Positions 1-6,561 of a stretch of DNA of 9,193 nucleotides are shown piece after piece (the stretch's first letter is position 1; every line of letters begins with the position of its first letter). The stretch is from an uncultured Synergistales bacterium (GTDB lineage Bacteria; Synergistota; Synergistia; Synergistales; Aminobacteriaceae): the NCBI GenBank assembly GCA_905234205.1, contig CAJOGG010000120.1, positions 1-9,193 of the forward strand, read 5' to 3'. The notes under the pieces were generated by a model. It was given only the letters and a program-made list of their open reading frames with translations. It had not been told where the DNA came from and ran no database searches. A program made the position numbers and the translations under genes.

Positions 1-1
1 T

Positions 2-1297
2 CAAAGCGGCGTTGTTGCTACGATGATCTATTACGGCCTTGAAGTCATGACTCCGCGATATTTCTATCTCGCAAGCTTAATAATCAGCGTTGTTGTTGCT
101 CTTGCTACTGGCTGTTGTTGGACTACTAGTTCAACGGTCGGTGTGGCGTTGATTGGTATAAGTGCTGGCCTTGGCCTTCCTCTTCCGATTAGCGCGGGCT
201 TCATTATCTCTGGTGCTTACTTCGGCGATAAAATTTCTCCGTTGTCAGACACAACGAACCTTGCTCCGGCTGTAGCTGGAAGTGATTTATTCGATCACGT
301 TAGAGCAATGATGTACACGACTCTGCCAACGTTAGTAATCACTGCGATAATAGCTTACATGATGGGAGATTCTGCGCAGGGCTCCGACGGCGGACGAATA
401 GCTTTGATCCAGAGTATGATGAAAGCAGAGTTTAATATCTCGCTATGGGCATTTATTCCACCTTTAATAATTCTCGTAATGGCAAGCCTGAAAATTTCTG
501 CTATCCCTGGAATAGTTGCGGGCATTGCGGGAAGTCTAGTGTTATCGCTTGTGAGAGGGTCAACCGCTTTTGAGACCACCAACGTTTTATTCTCTGGCTA
601 TGTTCCTGAACACTTGGGGGCATTCGCGGAGGCTGCTACACCTGAAGCTATGGCAAGCGTTACAGGAGCTTTCACGCAGATATTCACGGCAGGGAGTCCA
701 GCAATGTCAGTTACACCTGAAATTTTCTCAAGCGTCGGCGGATTGTTAACTCAACTTTTCACGCGCGGCGGAATGACTTCAATGTTAGAGACAATATGCT
801 TAATCGTTGTAGCTTTGTCGCTCGGTGGAATAATGGAAGTGTGCGGATTTCTTGATGTAATTCTTGATTCTTTGATGCGTCACGTGAAATCTGTAGCAGG
901 CATGATTGGTTCAGTCTTGGCTTCAGCATTCTTGGCCAACGTATTTTTGAGCGAGCAATATCTCTCAATCATAGTACCCGGTAGAATGTTCAAGCGTGCA
1001 TTTGATGAACGTACCTGGCAAAATGGAAAGAAGCTTGCGCCCGTAATGTTATCGCGTTCACTTGAGGACAGCGGCACAATGACTTCAGTATTAGTTCCTT
1101 GGAATACTTGCGGCGTCTATGTGAGTTCAGTGTTAGGGGTCGCGACACTTGATTACCTACCATACTGTTTCATGAACTGGCTTAACCCGCTAGTGGCGTT
1201 TGCTCTGACGGCGTTGGGGCTTGGCATAATCTGGAAGGACGATAAGCAGACGGAGAATGAGAAAGTTTTCATTCCTGAAGCTGTGGCTTTAGAATAA
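2..1297 (+). CDS. nhaC: NhaC-family Na+/H+ antiporter, 5' end missing
   Basis: This is an inner-membrane secondary transporter of the NhaC type, which exchanges cytoplasmic Na+ for external H+; some relatives exchange malate for lactate. The frame is open from base 2 (QSGVVATMIYYGL), so the ATG at 23 is an internal methionine with no ribosome binding site. About 432 residues are visible and roughly 40-70 N-terminal residues lie outside the window. Numbering from the ATG at 23, family signatures are TGCCWTTSSTVGVALIG (29-45), SGAYFGDKISPLSDTTNLAP (63-82) with its conserved acidic and polar residues, FTRGGM (246-251), SEQYLSIIVPGRMF (310-323) and SRSLEDSGTMTSVLVPWNTC (344-363). The profile is hydrophobic throughout. 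A diverged 25-residue repeat sits at 212-249 (see findings). The beta-propeller gene starts 21 bp downstream, so the two are probably co-transcribed. The family call is firm; the substrate is inferred. Confidence 0.93.
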   Translation, partial: QSGVVATMIYYGLEVMTPRYFYLASLIISVVVALATGCCWTTSSTVGVALIGISAGLGLPLPISAGFIISGAYFGDKISPLSDTTNLAPAVAGSDLFDHVRAMMYTTLPTLVITAIIAYMMGDSAQGSDGGRIALIQSMMKAEFNISLWAFIPPLIILVMASLKISAIPGIVAGIAGSLVLSLVRGSTAFETTNVLFSGYVPEHLGAFAEAATPEAMASVTGAFTQIFTAGSPAMSVTPEIFSSVGGLLTQLFTRGGMTSMLETICLIVVALSLGGIMEVCGFLDVILDSLMRHVKSVAGMIGSVLASAFLANVFLSEQYLSIIVPGRMFKRAFDERTWQNGKKLAPVMLSRSLEDSGTMTSVLVPWNTCGVYVSSVLGVATLDYLPYCFMNWLNPLVAFALTALGLGIIWKDDKQTENEKVFIPEAVALE

Positions 1298-1318
1298 GTA
1301 AACATAAGGAGGAGTTGT

Positions 1319-2347
1319 ATGAGGTCAAAACGTTTAGCAATTGGAATTTTATTCTTGTTCTTGTTCACGGCGCAAGCATTTGCATTCGGTGAGACTAAAT
1401 GGGAGTTCAAAGCCTTTGTTGCGAGTAATATAACTTTCCACGAAGATAAAATATTGTTCGGGGATCAGTTGGGAATGTTGTACGTCTTGAATAAAGATTC
1501 AGGAGAAGTAATCTGGACTCATCATGACCAAGGCCCAATCATAAAGACTATAGCTGTGGTTGATGATAAGGTCCTCTATATAACTTCAACTGGACACGTT
1601 ACGTGCTTAAATCTCGAAGACGGGGCTTTAATATGGGATTACACGCCCGCGGAAAGTGCTGACGAGATAATTCATGATGGCGTTGTAGTTGGAGAGGGCT
1701 TGGCCTTTGTTGTTAAGAATGACTCAAAGCTCTACGCTCTTGACATAAGCACTGGGAAAACGGTATGGACTTTCCAAGGCAATGAACAGGGGCTGCAAAC
1801 TGCTCCGGCATACTCAGAAGGCTTAGTGTTCCTTGGAGAGTACAACGGAATATTTGACATCATTGACGCTAAAACAGGCGAAAGACTCAACGGTGGCGGC
1901 GCGGGCGGGGCAATAAACACTCCTGTTGTTAAAGACGGCGTAGTTTGTTATTCATCGTGGGCAGGCTCTGTGAATGCTGTGCAGATTAAATCAGTGATCC
2001 CGTTATGGAACGTAAACATTAAAGAACCGATTACGACTTCTCCTGTTATAGCTGAAGGAATTATCGTAGTAGGTACTGGACGAGGATTCGTCACGGCTTT
2101 AAGCGAGAAAGACGGATCATCAATATGGCGTCTTGACTGCAAGAACGGAGTAGTAACTTCAAAACCAATAATTGCTAACGGAAAAGTTTATGCTGTTCCC
2201 GAAGGTGGAAATGTTTACGAGATTGAAGCGACTTCCGGAAAAGTTCTCAACACTTTTGAGACAAAAGGCCCAGTTTCTAGCCCGGCATATTCTGATGGCG
2301 TTTTATATTTCGGCAACATGGATACGTTGATGGCTGTGAAAGAATAA
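1319..2347 (+). CDS. Exported PQQ-type beta-propeller (BamB-like) repeat protein
   Basis: This 342-residue secreted or periplasmic protein starts at an ATG preceded by AAGGAGGAG (1306-1314). Residues 1-22 form a Sec signal peptide: MRSKR, a hydrophobic stretch, then a likely cut after AQAFA. There is no lipobox cysteine, unlike BamB lipoproteins. The rest is a run of PQQ-like blades, each with the pattern G-x-(V/L)-Y-x-L-D-x-x-(T/S)-G-K-x-x-W. They occur near 52-67, 92-107, 136-151, 177-190 (Gly-rich and lacking the Trp), 216-231, 256-271 and 297-312. The last strand (FGNMDTLMAV, 331-340) may close the ring with the first, giving seven or eight blades. No enzyme active site is recognisable. 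Such propellers act as scaffolds, for example in outer-membrane protein assembly, or as quinoprotein relatives. The function here is unknown. It appears to be the last gene of the unit, followed by a terminator. Confidence 0.88.
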   Translation: MRSKRLAIGILFLFLFTAQAFAFGETKWEFKAFVASNITFHEDKILFGDQLGMLYVLNKDSGEVIWTHHDQGPIIKTIAVVDDKVLYITSTGHVTCLNLEDGALIWDYTPAESADEIIHDGVVVGEGLAFVVKNDSKLYALDISTGKTVWTFQGNEQGLQTAPAYSEGLVFLGEYNGIFDIIDAKTGERLNGGGAGGAINTPVVKDGVVCYSSWAGSVNAVQIKSVIPLWNVNIKEPITTSPVIAEGIIVVGTGRGFVTALSEKDGSSIWRLDCKNGVVTSKPIIANGKVYAVPEGGNVYEIEATSGKVLNTFETKGPVSSPAYSDGVLYFGNMDTLMAVKE

Positions 2348-2365
2348 CGTTCGTAATTAACCGAG

Positions 2366-2394
2366 TCCCCTGTCAAAACGGCAGGGGATTTTTT
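2366..2394 (+). terminator. Rho-independent terminator after the beta-propeller gene
   Basis: A 9-bp stem (TCCCCTGTC at 2366-2374 against GGCAGGGGA at 2380-2388, with one G-U pair) has an AAAAC loop and is followed at once by six T. It lies 18 bp after the propeller stop codon and ends the antiporter-propeller unit. Its left arm recurs in the other two terminators of the window. Confidence 0.93.
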
Positions 2395-2406
2395 GTTGCT
2401 AGTTGT

Positions 2407-2435
2407 TTGACGTAAACTTAACTTTAACATGTAAA
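2407..2435 (+). promoter_or_regulatory. Possible sigma-70 type promoter for the DUF362 unit
   Basis: TTGACG (2407-2412) is followed by a 17-bp spacer and TGTAAA (2430-2435), an imperfect -10 matching the consensus at four of six positions. It sits between the upstream terminator and the DUF362 ribosome binding site, where a promoter is needed. It would give a leader of about 35 nt. This is a motif match only. Confidence 0.45.
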
Positions 2436-2477
2436 TTTCTATTGACTCAAATTTTTTACAAGGAGGAAGTTTTTATC

Positions 2478-3404
2478 ATGAGAACGTTTTCAGCGTTGCT
2501 GCTCGTGTTGATTATGGCCGGGACATCGTTCGCGGAGTCCTCAACTGTATTCTTCACAAAGAACATTAACCCAGAAGGCTTGATGGCGATTTACAACAAG
2601 TTAGGGCGAGAAGCTACAGGAAGAGTCGGAGTGAAGTTAAGCACTGGAGAGGCAGGCAACACTCACTATTTATCCCCCGACTTAATCAAAGAGCTTGTCC
2701 AAAAAGTCAACGGAACTATCATTGAATGCAACACAGCGTACGGCGGTTCAAGAGCTTCAACGGCAATGCACAAACGAGTTGCGGAGGATCACGGCTTCAC
2801 GAAAATTGCTAAAGTTGACATCATGGACGAAGACGGCGAAATTTCTTTACCAGTTATCGGAGGCAAGCACTTGAAAGAAGACGTAGTTGGCTCACACTTT
2901 AAGGACTATGATTTTATTCTCGTGTTGACTCACTTTAAGGGGCACGCTATGGGAGGTTTCGGCGGAGCTATCAAGAATATCTCAATCGGAATAGCTTCAT
3001 CACGCGGCAAGGTTATAATTCACACGGCAGGCACAAAAGACTCCGGCTCAATCTGGTACGACAAGCATGACGACTTTCTAGAGTCAATGGCTGAAGCAGC
3101 TAAAGCAGTATCTGACAGTTTAGACGGCGGCAAAAGAATTATGTACATCAGCGTCATGAATCATTTAAGCGTTGATTGTGATTGCGACGGCAACCCCGCT
3201 GAACCCGATATGCATGACATAGGAATACTCGGATCCCTTGACCCTGTTGCGCTCGATCAGGCTTGCGTTGATTTAGTGTACAAAGCTCCAGACGGCCAGT
3301 CACTCATTAAGAGAATGGAATCTCGTAACGGGATTCACACACTTGAACATGCTGCAGAGATTGGCTTCGGTAATCGCGATTATAATTTAGTGAGCATTGA
3401 TTAA
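2478..3404 (+). CDS. Exported DUF362-domain protein
   Basis: This 308-residue protein starts at the ATG at 2478, preceded by AAGGAGG (2460-2466); an in-frame TTG at 2403 has no ribosome binding site and would bury the signal peptide. Residues 1-19 are a Sec signal peptide (MRTF, hydrophobic core, cut after TSFA), so the product leaves the cytoplasm. The rest matches the DUF362 family. Visible features are GRVGVKLSTGE (48-58), HFKGHAMGGFGGAIKNISIG (152-171) and SVDCDCDGNPAEP (231-243) followed by DIGILGSLDPVALDQACVDL (247-266). Cys234, Cys236 and Cys263 could bind metal, and DUF362 proteins are sometimes linked to iron-sulphur centres; the biochemical role is unknown. There is no added ferredoxin domain. 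Its end overlaps the permease start by 8 nt, which suggests translational coupling and perhaps a shared job in metal handling (inference). Confidence 0.88.
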   Translation: MRTFSALLLVLIMAGTSFAESSTVFFTKNINPEGLMAIYNKLGREATGRVGVKLSTGEAGNTHYLSPDLIKELVQKVNGTIIECNTAYGGSRASTAMHKRVAEDHGFTKIAKVDIMDEDGEISLPVIGGKHLKEDVVGSHFKDYDFILVLTHFKGHAMGGFGGAIKNISIGIASSRGKVIIHTAGTKDSGSIWYDKHDDFLESMAEAAKAVSDSLDGGKRIMYISVMNHLSVDCDCDGNPAEPDMHDIGILGSLDPVALDQACVDLVYKAPDGQSLIKRMESRNGIHTLEHAAEIGFGNRDYNLVSID

Positions 3405-4279
3405 TATTCTTCGCAGAGAGTTTATTTATCTCTGGTATTACTTCACGTTACAGCTTGAACAAATTTATGTTTATTGGCTGTTAGGAATGGCGATTGGCTC
3501 GTTTGTGTCGGTATTCGGTAAGAAGAAAATACATGAGCTTTTCGCCTCCCTCAATGGGAAAAAGTTAAGCGTTTTTGGAATTGTGCCTGCTTGCATATTG
3601 GGTATAGCGTCGCCGTTGTGCATGTATGGAACTATTCCTATAGCCGCGTCGTTCTCTGAAAAGGGCATGCGTGAAGATTGGTTAGCGTCGTTTATGATGG
3701 CTTCAATTCTGCTTAACCCTCAACTTATAATTTACAGCACTGCACTTGGCCAACAAGCGTTAATAATCCGTGTAGCGTCGTGTTTCTTCTGCGGAATATG
3801 TGCAGGCTTTGCCGTCAACCTCTACAACAGAATCACAAGCAAAAACTTTTTCACGTTCCAACAATTTTACGAGACTCATAATCGCGATACAGACCCAAAT
3901 ATATTTCTGCGTTACATAAAAAATTTCGGTCGCAACGTCAAAGCTACAGGTGGATATTTCTTGCTCGGGATTTTCTTAACGGCGTTATTCATGCGTTACG
4001 TACCTGCTGAATCTTTCGCAAAACTTTTCGGGCGCAAAAACGGTTTCGGAGTCTTAATTGTATGCTTGCGGAGGAGGGACAATACCGTTATTGATTCAGT
4101 GGCTTGCAGATGGAATGAGTATGGCCAGCGCGAGTGCCTTCATGATAACCGGGCCGGCAACAAAGATAACGAACTTGGGCGCGTTGAAAATAGTTTTAGG
4201 CACAGGGAAATTTTTGGCTTACCTTGCTTTCGTGATAGTTTATTCATTGGTTAACGGGCTGATTGTTGATCTGCTATAA
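3397..4279 (+). pseudogene. UPF0718/SO_0444-type permease, frame broken near 4057
   Basis: Two adjacent frames together encode one membrane permease of the UPF0718 (DUF318) family, which includes ArsP and SO_0444-like proteins implicated in export of arsenicals or Cu/Zn. Frame one starts at TTG 3397, overlapping the DUF362 stop, and runs to about residue 220 (NGFGVL). It includes the N-terminal EFIYLWYYF helix and the first signature SPLCMYGTIPIAASF (72-86). Frame two resumes at 4058 with the second copy of that signature, LYACGGGTIPLL, then FMITGPATKITNLGALKIVL, and ends at 4279. After the break, frame one only gives charged nonsense to 4254. Family members usually have about seven residues between GVL and LYACGGG; these are missing here, so a deletion of about 20 bp fits both the gap and the shift. 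It is either a real pseudogene or an assembly error. No separate ribosome binding site is seen at 3397, which suggests coupling to the DUF362 gene. Confidence 0.8.
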
Positions 4280-4321
4280 TCGCGGTGGATTGAAATAACT
4301 TCCTATTGTTTTAGTCGATAC

Positions 4322-4330
4322 TGCTATAAT
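4322..4330 (+). promoter_or_regulatory. Extended -10 promoter element upstream of the exported hypothetical gene
   Basis: TGCTATAAT is a perfect extended -10 (TG-N-TATAAT), 38 bp before the GTG start. No good -35 lies at normal spacing: TTGTTT at 4306 is only 13 bp away. Extended -10 promoters tolerate a weak -35. No terminator is visible between the permease and this gene, so readthrough is also possible. Confidence 0.5.
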
Positions 4331-4349
4331 TTATAGCCGTAAAATTATA
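4325..4349. repeat. 8-bp inverted repeat overlapping the -10 element
   Basis: TATAATTT (4325-4332) and AAATTATA (4342-4349) are perfect inverted copies, 9 bp apart, and the left arm contains the -10 hexamer. The position would suit a repressor site, but AT-rich sequence makes chance symmetry plausible. Confidence 0.35.
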
Positions 4350-4368
4350 AACAGGAGGAAATTTTTTC

Positions 4369-4995
4369 GTGAAACGTAAACTTTTTGTCGCAAGTTTTTT
4401 AATTCCCGTTGTTATGTTCTCAATGGGAGCAGCCAAGAAATCTGACGAGATCAAACGCATGGGAATCTTCTTGAGCAACTTCACAGAGCTTGGCATGTAT
4501 GAATTTGATCTTGAAGACACGGACGAGTCCCCGGAAATTCTCCACCTAGGCAACCCCGATAATATGCCCGAGCTAATTAGATTCGGCATTGGTCACAACA
4601 TAATCAACAACAAGAAATTAATCCAAAAATGCACGCGCAAAAATTGTGACTACGGATCATCAACCATAACCAAAGAGGCTGTGGCAGCATCAGTCAAAAA
4701 ATATTTCGATCTCAACGTGAAACATCAAGACGTTTTGGGAGACGCTCCCGAAGCTGAATATGATGGCAAGCTTTATCACTTTGACAAGAGAAATTTTGAG
4801 AATGACACAGTTTATTATTGCGACGTTCAGGAAGTGAACAAGGGCAAGAATTTTGTTCAAATGGAAGGCGAACTCTATGAATATGGAAATTCCAAAAACA
4901 GAATCGGAACGTTCGTAGCCAAAGCCAAACCATACACGTACAACAAAAAAGATACATGGGCGATTTTATCGTTCAGCGTTACGGAATTGTATTAA
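4369..4995 (+). CDS. Exported protein of unknown function
   Basis: This 208-residue protein starts at GTG 4369, preceded by AGGAGG (4353-4358) at a 10-nt spacing. Residues 1-22 are a Sec signal peptide (MKRK, a hydrophobic core, cut near SMGAA), with no lipobox. I do not recognise a named family. The mature part opens with MGIFLSNFTELGMYEFD (31-47) and then has PELIRFGIGHNIINN (67-81). The pair Cys88/Cys93 (KCTRKNCDYGS) could form a disulphide once exported; a third cysteine is Cys151. The C-terminal half (about 145-208) alternates in a way that suggests beta-strands and ends in VTELY. No transmembrane segment or catalytic motif is visible beyond the signal peptide. It stands between the permease and the putP-type gene in the same direction, with its own likely promoter. 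A periplasmic or surface location is inferred from the signal peptide alone. Confidence 0.75.
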   Translation: MKRKLFVASFLIPVVMFSMGAAKKSDEIKRMGIFLSNFTELGMYEFDLEDTDESPEILHLGNPDNMPELIRFGIGHNIINNKKLIQKCTRKNCDYGSSTITKEAVAASVKKYFDLNVKHQDVLGDAPEAEYDGKLYHFDKRNFENDTVYYCDVQEVNKGKNFVQMEGELYEYGNSKNRIGTFVAKAKPYTYNKKDTWAILSFSVTELY

Positions 4996-5044
4996 GTAAT
5001 TTAGTGTGTTACACTGCAAAGAATTTTTGTAATTTATCACGAAT

Positions 5045-5049
5045 AGGAG
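5045..5049 (+). promoter_or_regulatory. Ribosome binding site supporting the TTG start of the PutP-type gene
   Basis: AGGAG ends 9 nt before the TTG at 5059. No ATG or GTG nearby gives the conserved PutP N-terminus, so this site decides the start. The intergenic stretch 4996-5058 otherwise holds a weak 5-bp hairpin and an 11-nt direct repeat (see findings). Confidence 0.75.
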
Positions 5050-5058
5050 TTTTGTAAT

Positions 5059-6516
5059 TTGAATATACAGGAAGTAAGCGTCTTCATAATATACTTGGTA
5101 TTTATGTTAGGCGTTGGCGTATGGTTTTTCTTCCGCGATAAGAATCAGACAGAGAAGGGATATTTCTTAGGCGATCGTAAAATGGGAGCTTGGGTCGCGG
5201 CGTTATCGGCCGGAGCTTCTGACATGAGTGCATGGGTATTAATGGGATTGCCCACTTCGATTTATGCGTTAGGACTTGGCCAAGTTTGGATAGCTGTAGG
5301 TCTTGCACTTGGTTATTCACTTAGCTGGATATATGAGGCACCTCGCCTTCGTACGTTCTCAATCACTGCAAACGATTCAATTACTATCCCTCAATATTTG
5401 ACGAACAGATTTTTATCAAAGTCAAAGGCTCTGCAAATAATTTCAGCTGTGGTTTTCCTCGTTGCTTATACAATTTACGCGGCGTCTAGCATAAAAGCTT
5501 GCGGTACTCTCTTCAACACAGTAACGGGACTCGATACGACCATAGCAATGTATTTAGCGGCTGTAATCGTTGTAGGCTATACGTTCTTGGGGGGCTTCTC
5601 TGCTGTATCATGGACGGACTTTTTCCAGGGAATGTTAGTTCTTGCGGCGATGTTCATAGTACCGTTGGCGGCTGATGCAATGCTGGAGGCCGGAAATTTC
5701 TCACCGATCAATGACGCAGCATACTGGAACGCGTTTTCAAGCTGGCAAGAAATAGTTTCAGGTCTTGCTTGGGGCTTAGGGTATTTCGGAATGCCTCACA
5801 TTATCATTCGCTTCATGTCAATTAAATCACAACCAGAGTTACGCAAATCGGCCAAGATCGGAATCTCATGGACAGCAATAATATTAACGTTCTCGGCTTT
5901 CGTCGGGGTTGTCGGGCGTATGTTCATTGGCTTTGACGAGGCAGTGAATAATAACTCGTTAGTGTTCATAGTGATGACAAGAAGAATTTTCCCAGCGATA
6001 ATTTCCGGAGTGATTCTTTCAGCAATATTGGCCGCCGCAATGAGCACAGCAGACAGTCAATTACTAGCCGCCGCTTCAGCCTTTGCTTCAGACGTTTACA
6101 GGCCTGTTATACGTAAGGATAAAGCAGGTAATCGTGAAATGTTATGGGCAAGTCGTATAGTCGTGTTATTGATAGCTATAGCAGCTCTTATAATCGCTTC
6201 CAACCCTAACGCAGGATCAATCATGGCTCTTGTGTCGAACGCTTGGGGAGTTTTCGGAGCAGCATTTGGCCCGGCGATATTGCTTAGTTTATTCTGGAGG
6301 AGATTTACATTTCCTGGAGCAGCCTGCGGAATTTTCGTGGGAGCAGTTGTTGATATAGCATGGTTGATGTACATGTCTCACACAGGAATTTACGAGATAC
6401 TTCCGGGATTTTGCGCTGGTCTTGTTGTAGCTGTGTTAGTGTCGTGGATTTCTCCGTTGCCTTCGCATGAGGTTGAAGAATTATTTGATAAAGCGTTGGC
6501 AATGTCGAACGAATAA
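5059..6516 (+). CDS. putP: PutP-type Na+/proline symporter
   Basis: This 485-residue sodium:solute symporter (SSS family; E. coli PutP has 502 residues) imports proline with Na+ across the inner membrane. The TTG start puts the N-terminus in register with E. coli PutP. Arg40, and Asp55, Met56 and Ser57 in SAGASDMSAWVLMGLP (50-65), match the E. coli positions that are known to matter for Na+ and proline binding. Trp238, Tyr242 and Pro246 in GLAWGLGYFGMPH (235-247) keep the spacing of E. coli Trp244, Tyr248 and Pro252 in the proline site. MSTADSQLL (328-336) carries the Ser-Thr pair (S329, T330) of the second half of the Na+ site. About 12-13 membrane segments are expected. With these residues kept, proline is the likely substrate, although related SSS carriers take other solutes. 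It reads toward the protease gene and ends at a shared terminator. Confidence 0.93.
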   Translation: MNIQEVSVFIIYLVFMLGVGVWFFFRDKNQTEKGYFLGDRKMGAWVAALSAGASDMSAWVLMGLPTSIYALGLGQVWIAVGLALGYSLSWIYEAPRLRTFSITANDSITIPQYLTNRFLSKSKALQIISAVVFLVAYTIYAASSIKACGTLFNTVTGLDTTIAMYLAAVIVVGYTFLGGFSAVSWTDFFQGMLVLAAMFIVPLAADAMLEAGNFSPINDAAYWNAFSSWQEIVSGLAWGLGYFGMPHIIIRFMSIKSQPELRKSAKIGISWTAIILTFSAFVGVVGRMFIGFDEAVNNNSLVFIVMTRRIFPAIISGVILSAILAAAMSTADSQLLAAASAFASDVYRPVIRKDKAGNREMLWASRIVVLLIAIAALIIASNPNAGSIMALVSNAWGVFGAAFGPAILLSLFWRRFTFPGAACGIFVGAVVDIAWLMYMSHTGIYEILPGFCAGLVVAVLVSWISPLPSHEVEELFDKALAMSNE

Positions 6517-6517
6517 C

Positions 6518-6550
6518 AAAAAGCCCCTGCCATAACGACAGGGGTATTTT
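6518..6550. terminator. Bidirectional terminator between convergent genes
   Basis: A hairpin with CCCCTG (6524-6529) against CAGGGG (6539-6544) lies between the two stop codons. On the minus strand the stem extends by a U-G and a C-G pair and runs into five T (the A run 6518-6522), so it works best for the protease transcript. On the plus strand the extension meets a C-A mismatch and the tail is the weaker TATTTT. It should serve both genes. Confidence 0.88.
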
Positions 6551-6561
6551 CATATTTCAGC

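Noticed and set aside
23..25. ATG at 23 as the true start of the NhaC-type gene
   Set aside because: The frame stays open to the window edge, the upstream codons encode family-like SGVVAT, and no ribosome binding site is present. The gene is truncated by the window.
2403..2477. Upstream in-frame TTG as the start of the DUF362 gene
   Set aside because: It has no ribosome binding site and overlaps the likely promoter, and the added residues would precede an otherwise clean signal peptide. The ATG at 2478 has AAGGAGG in front of it.
4045..4065. Programmed ribosomal frameshift in the permease
   Set aside because: No slippery heptamer or downstream structure is visible, and several family residues are missing at the break, which a frameshift alone would not explain.
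5001..5028. Terminator after the exported hypothetical gene
   Set aside because: AGTGT/ACACT forms only a 5-bp stem with a GTT loop, and the T run begins eight bases after the stem. This is too weak to call.
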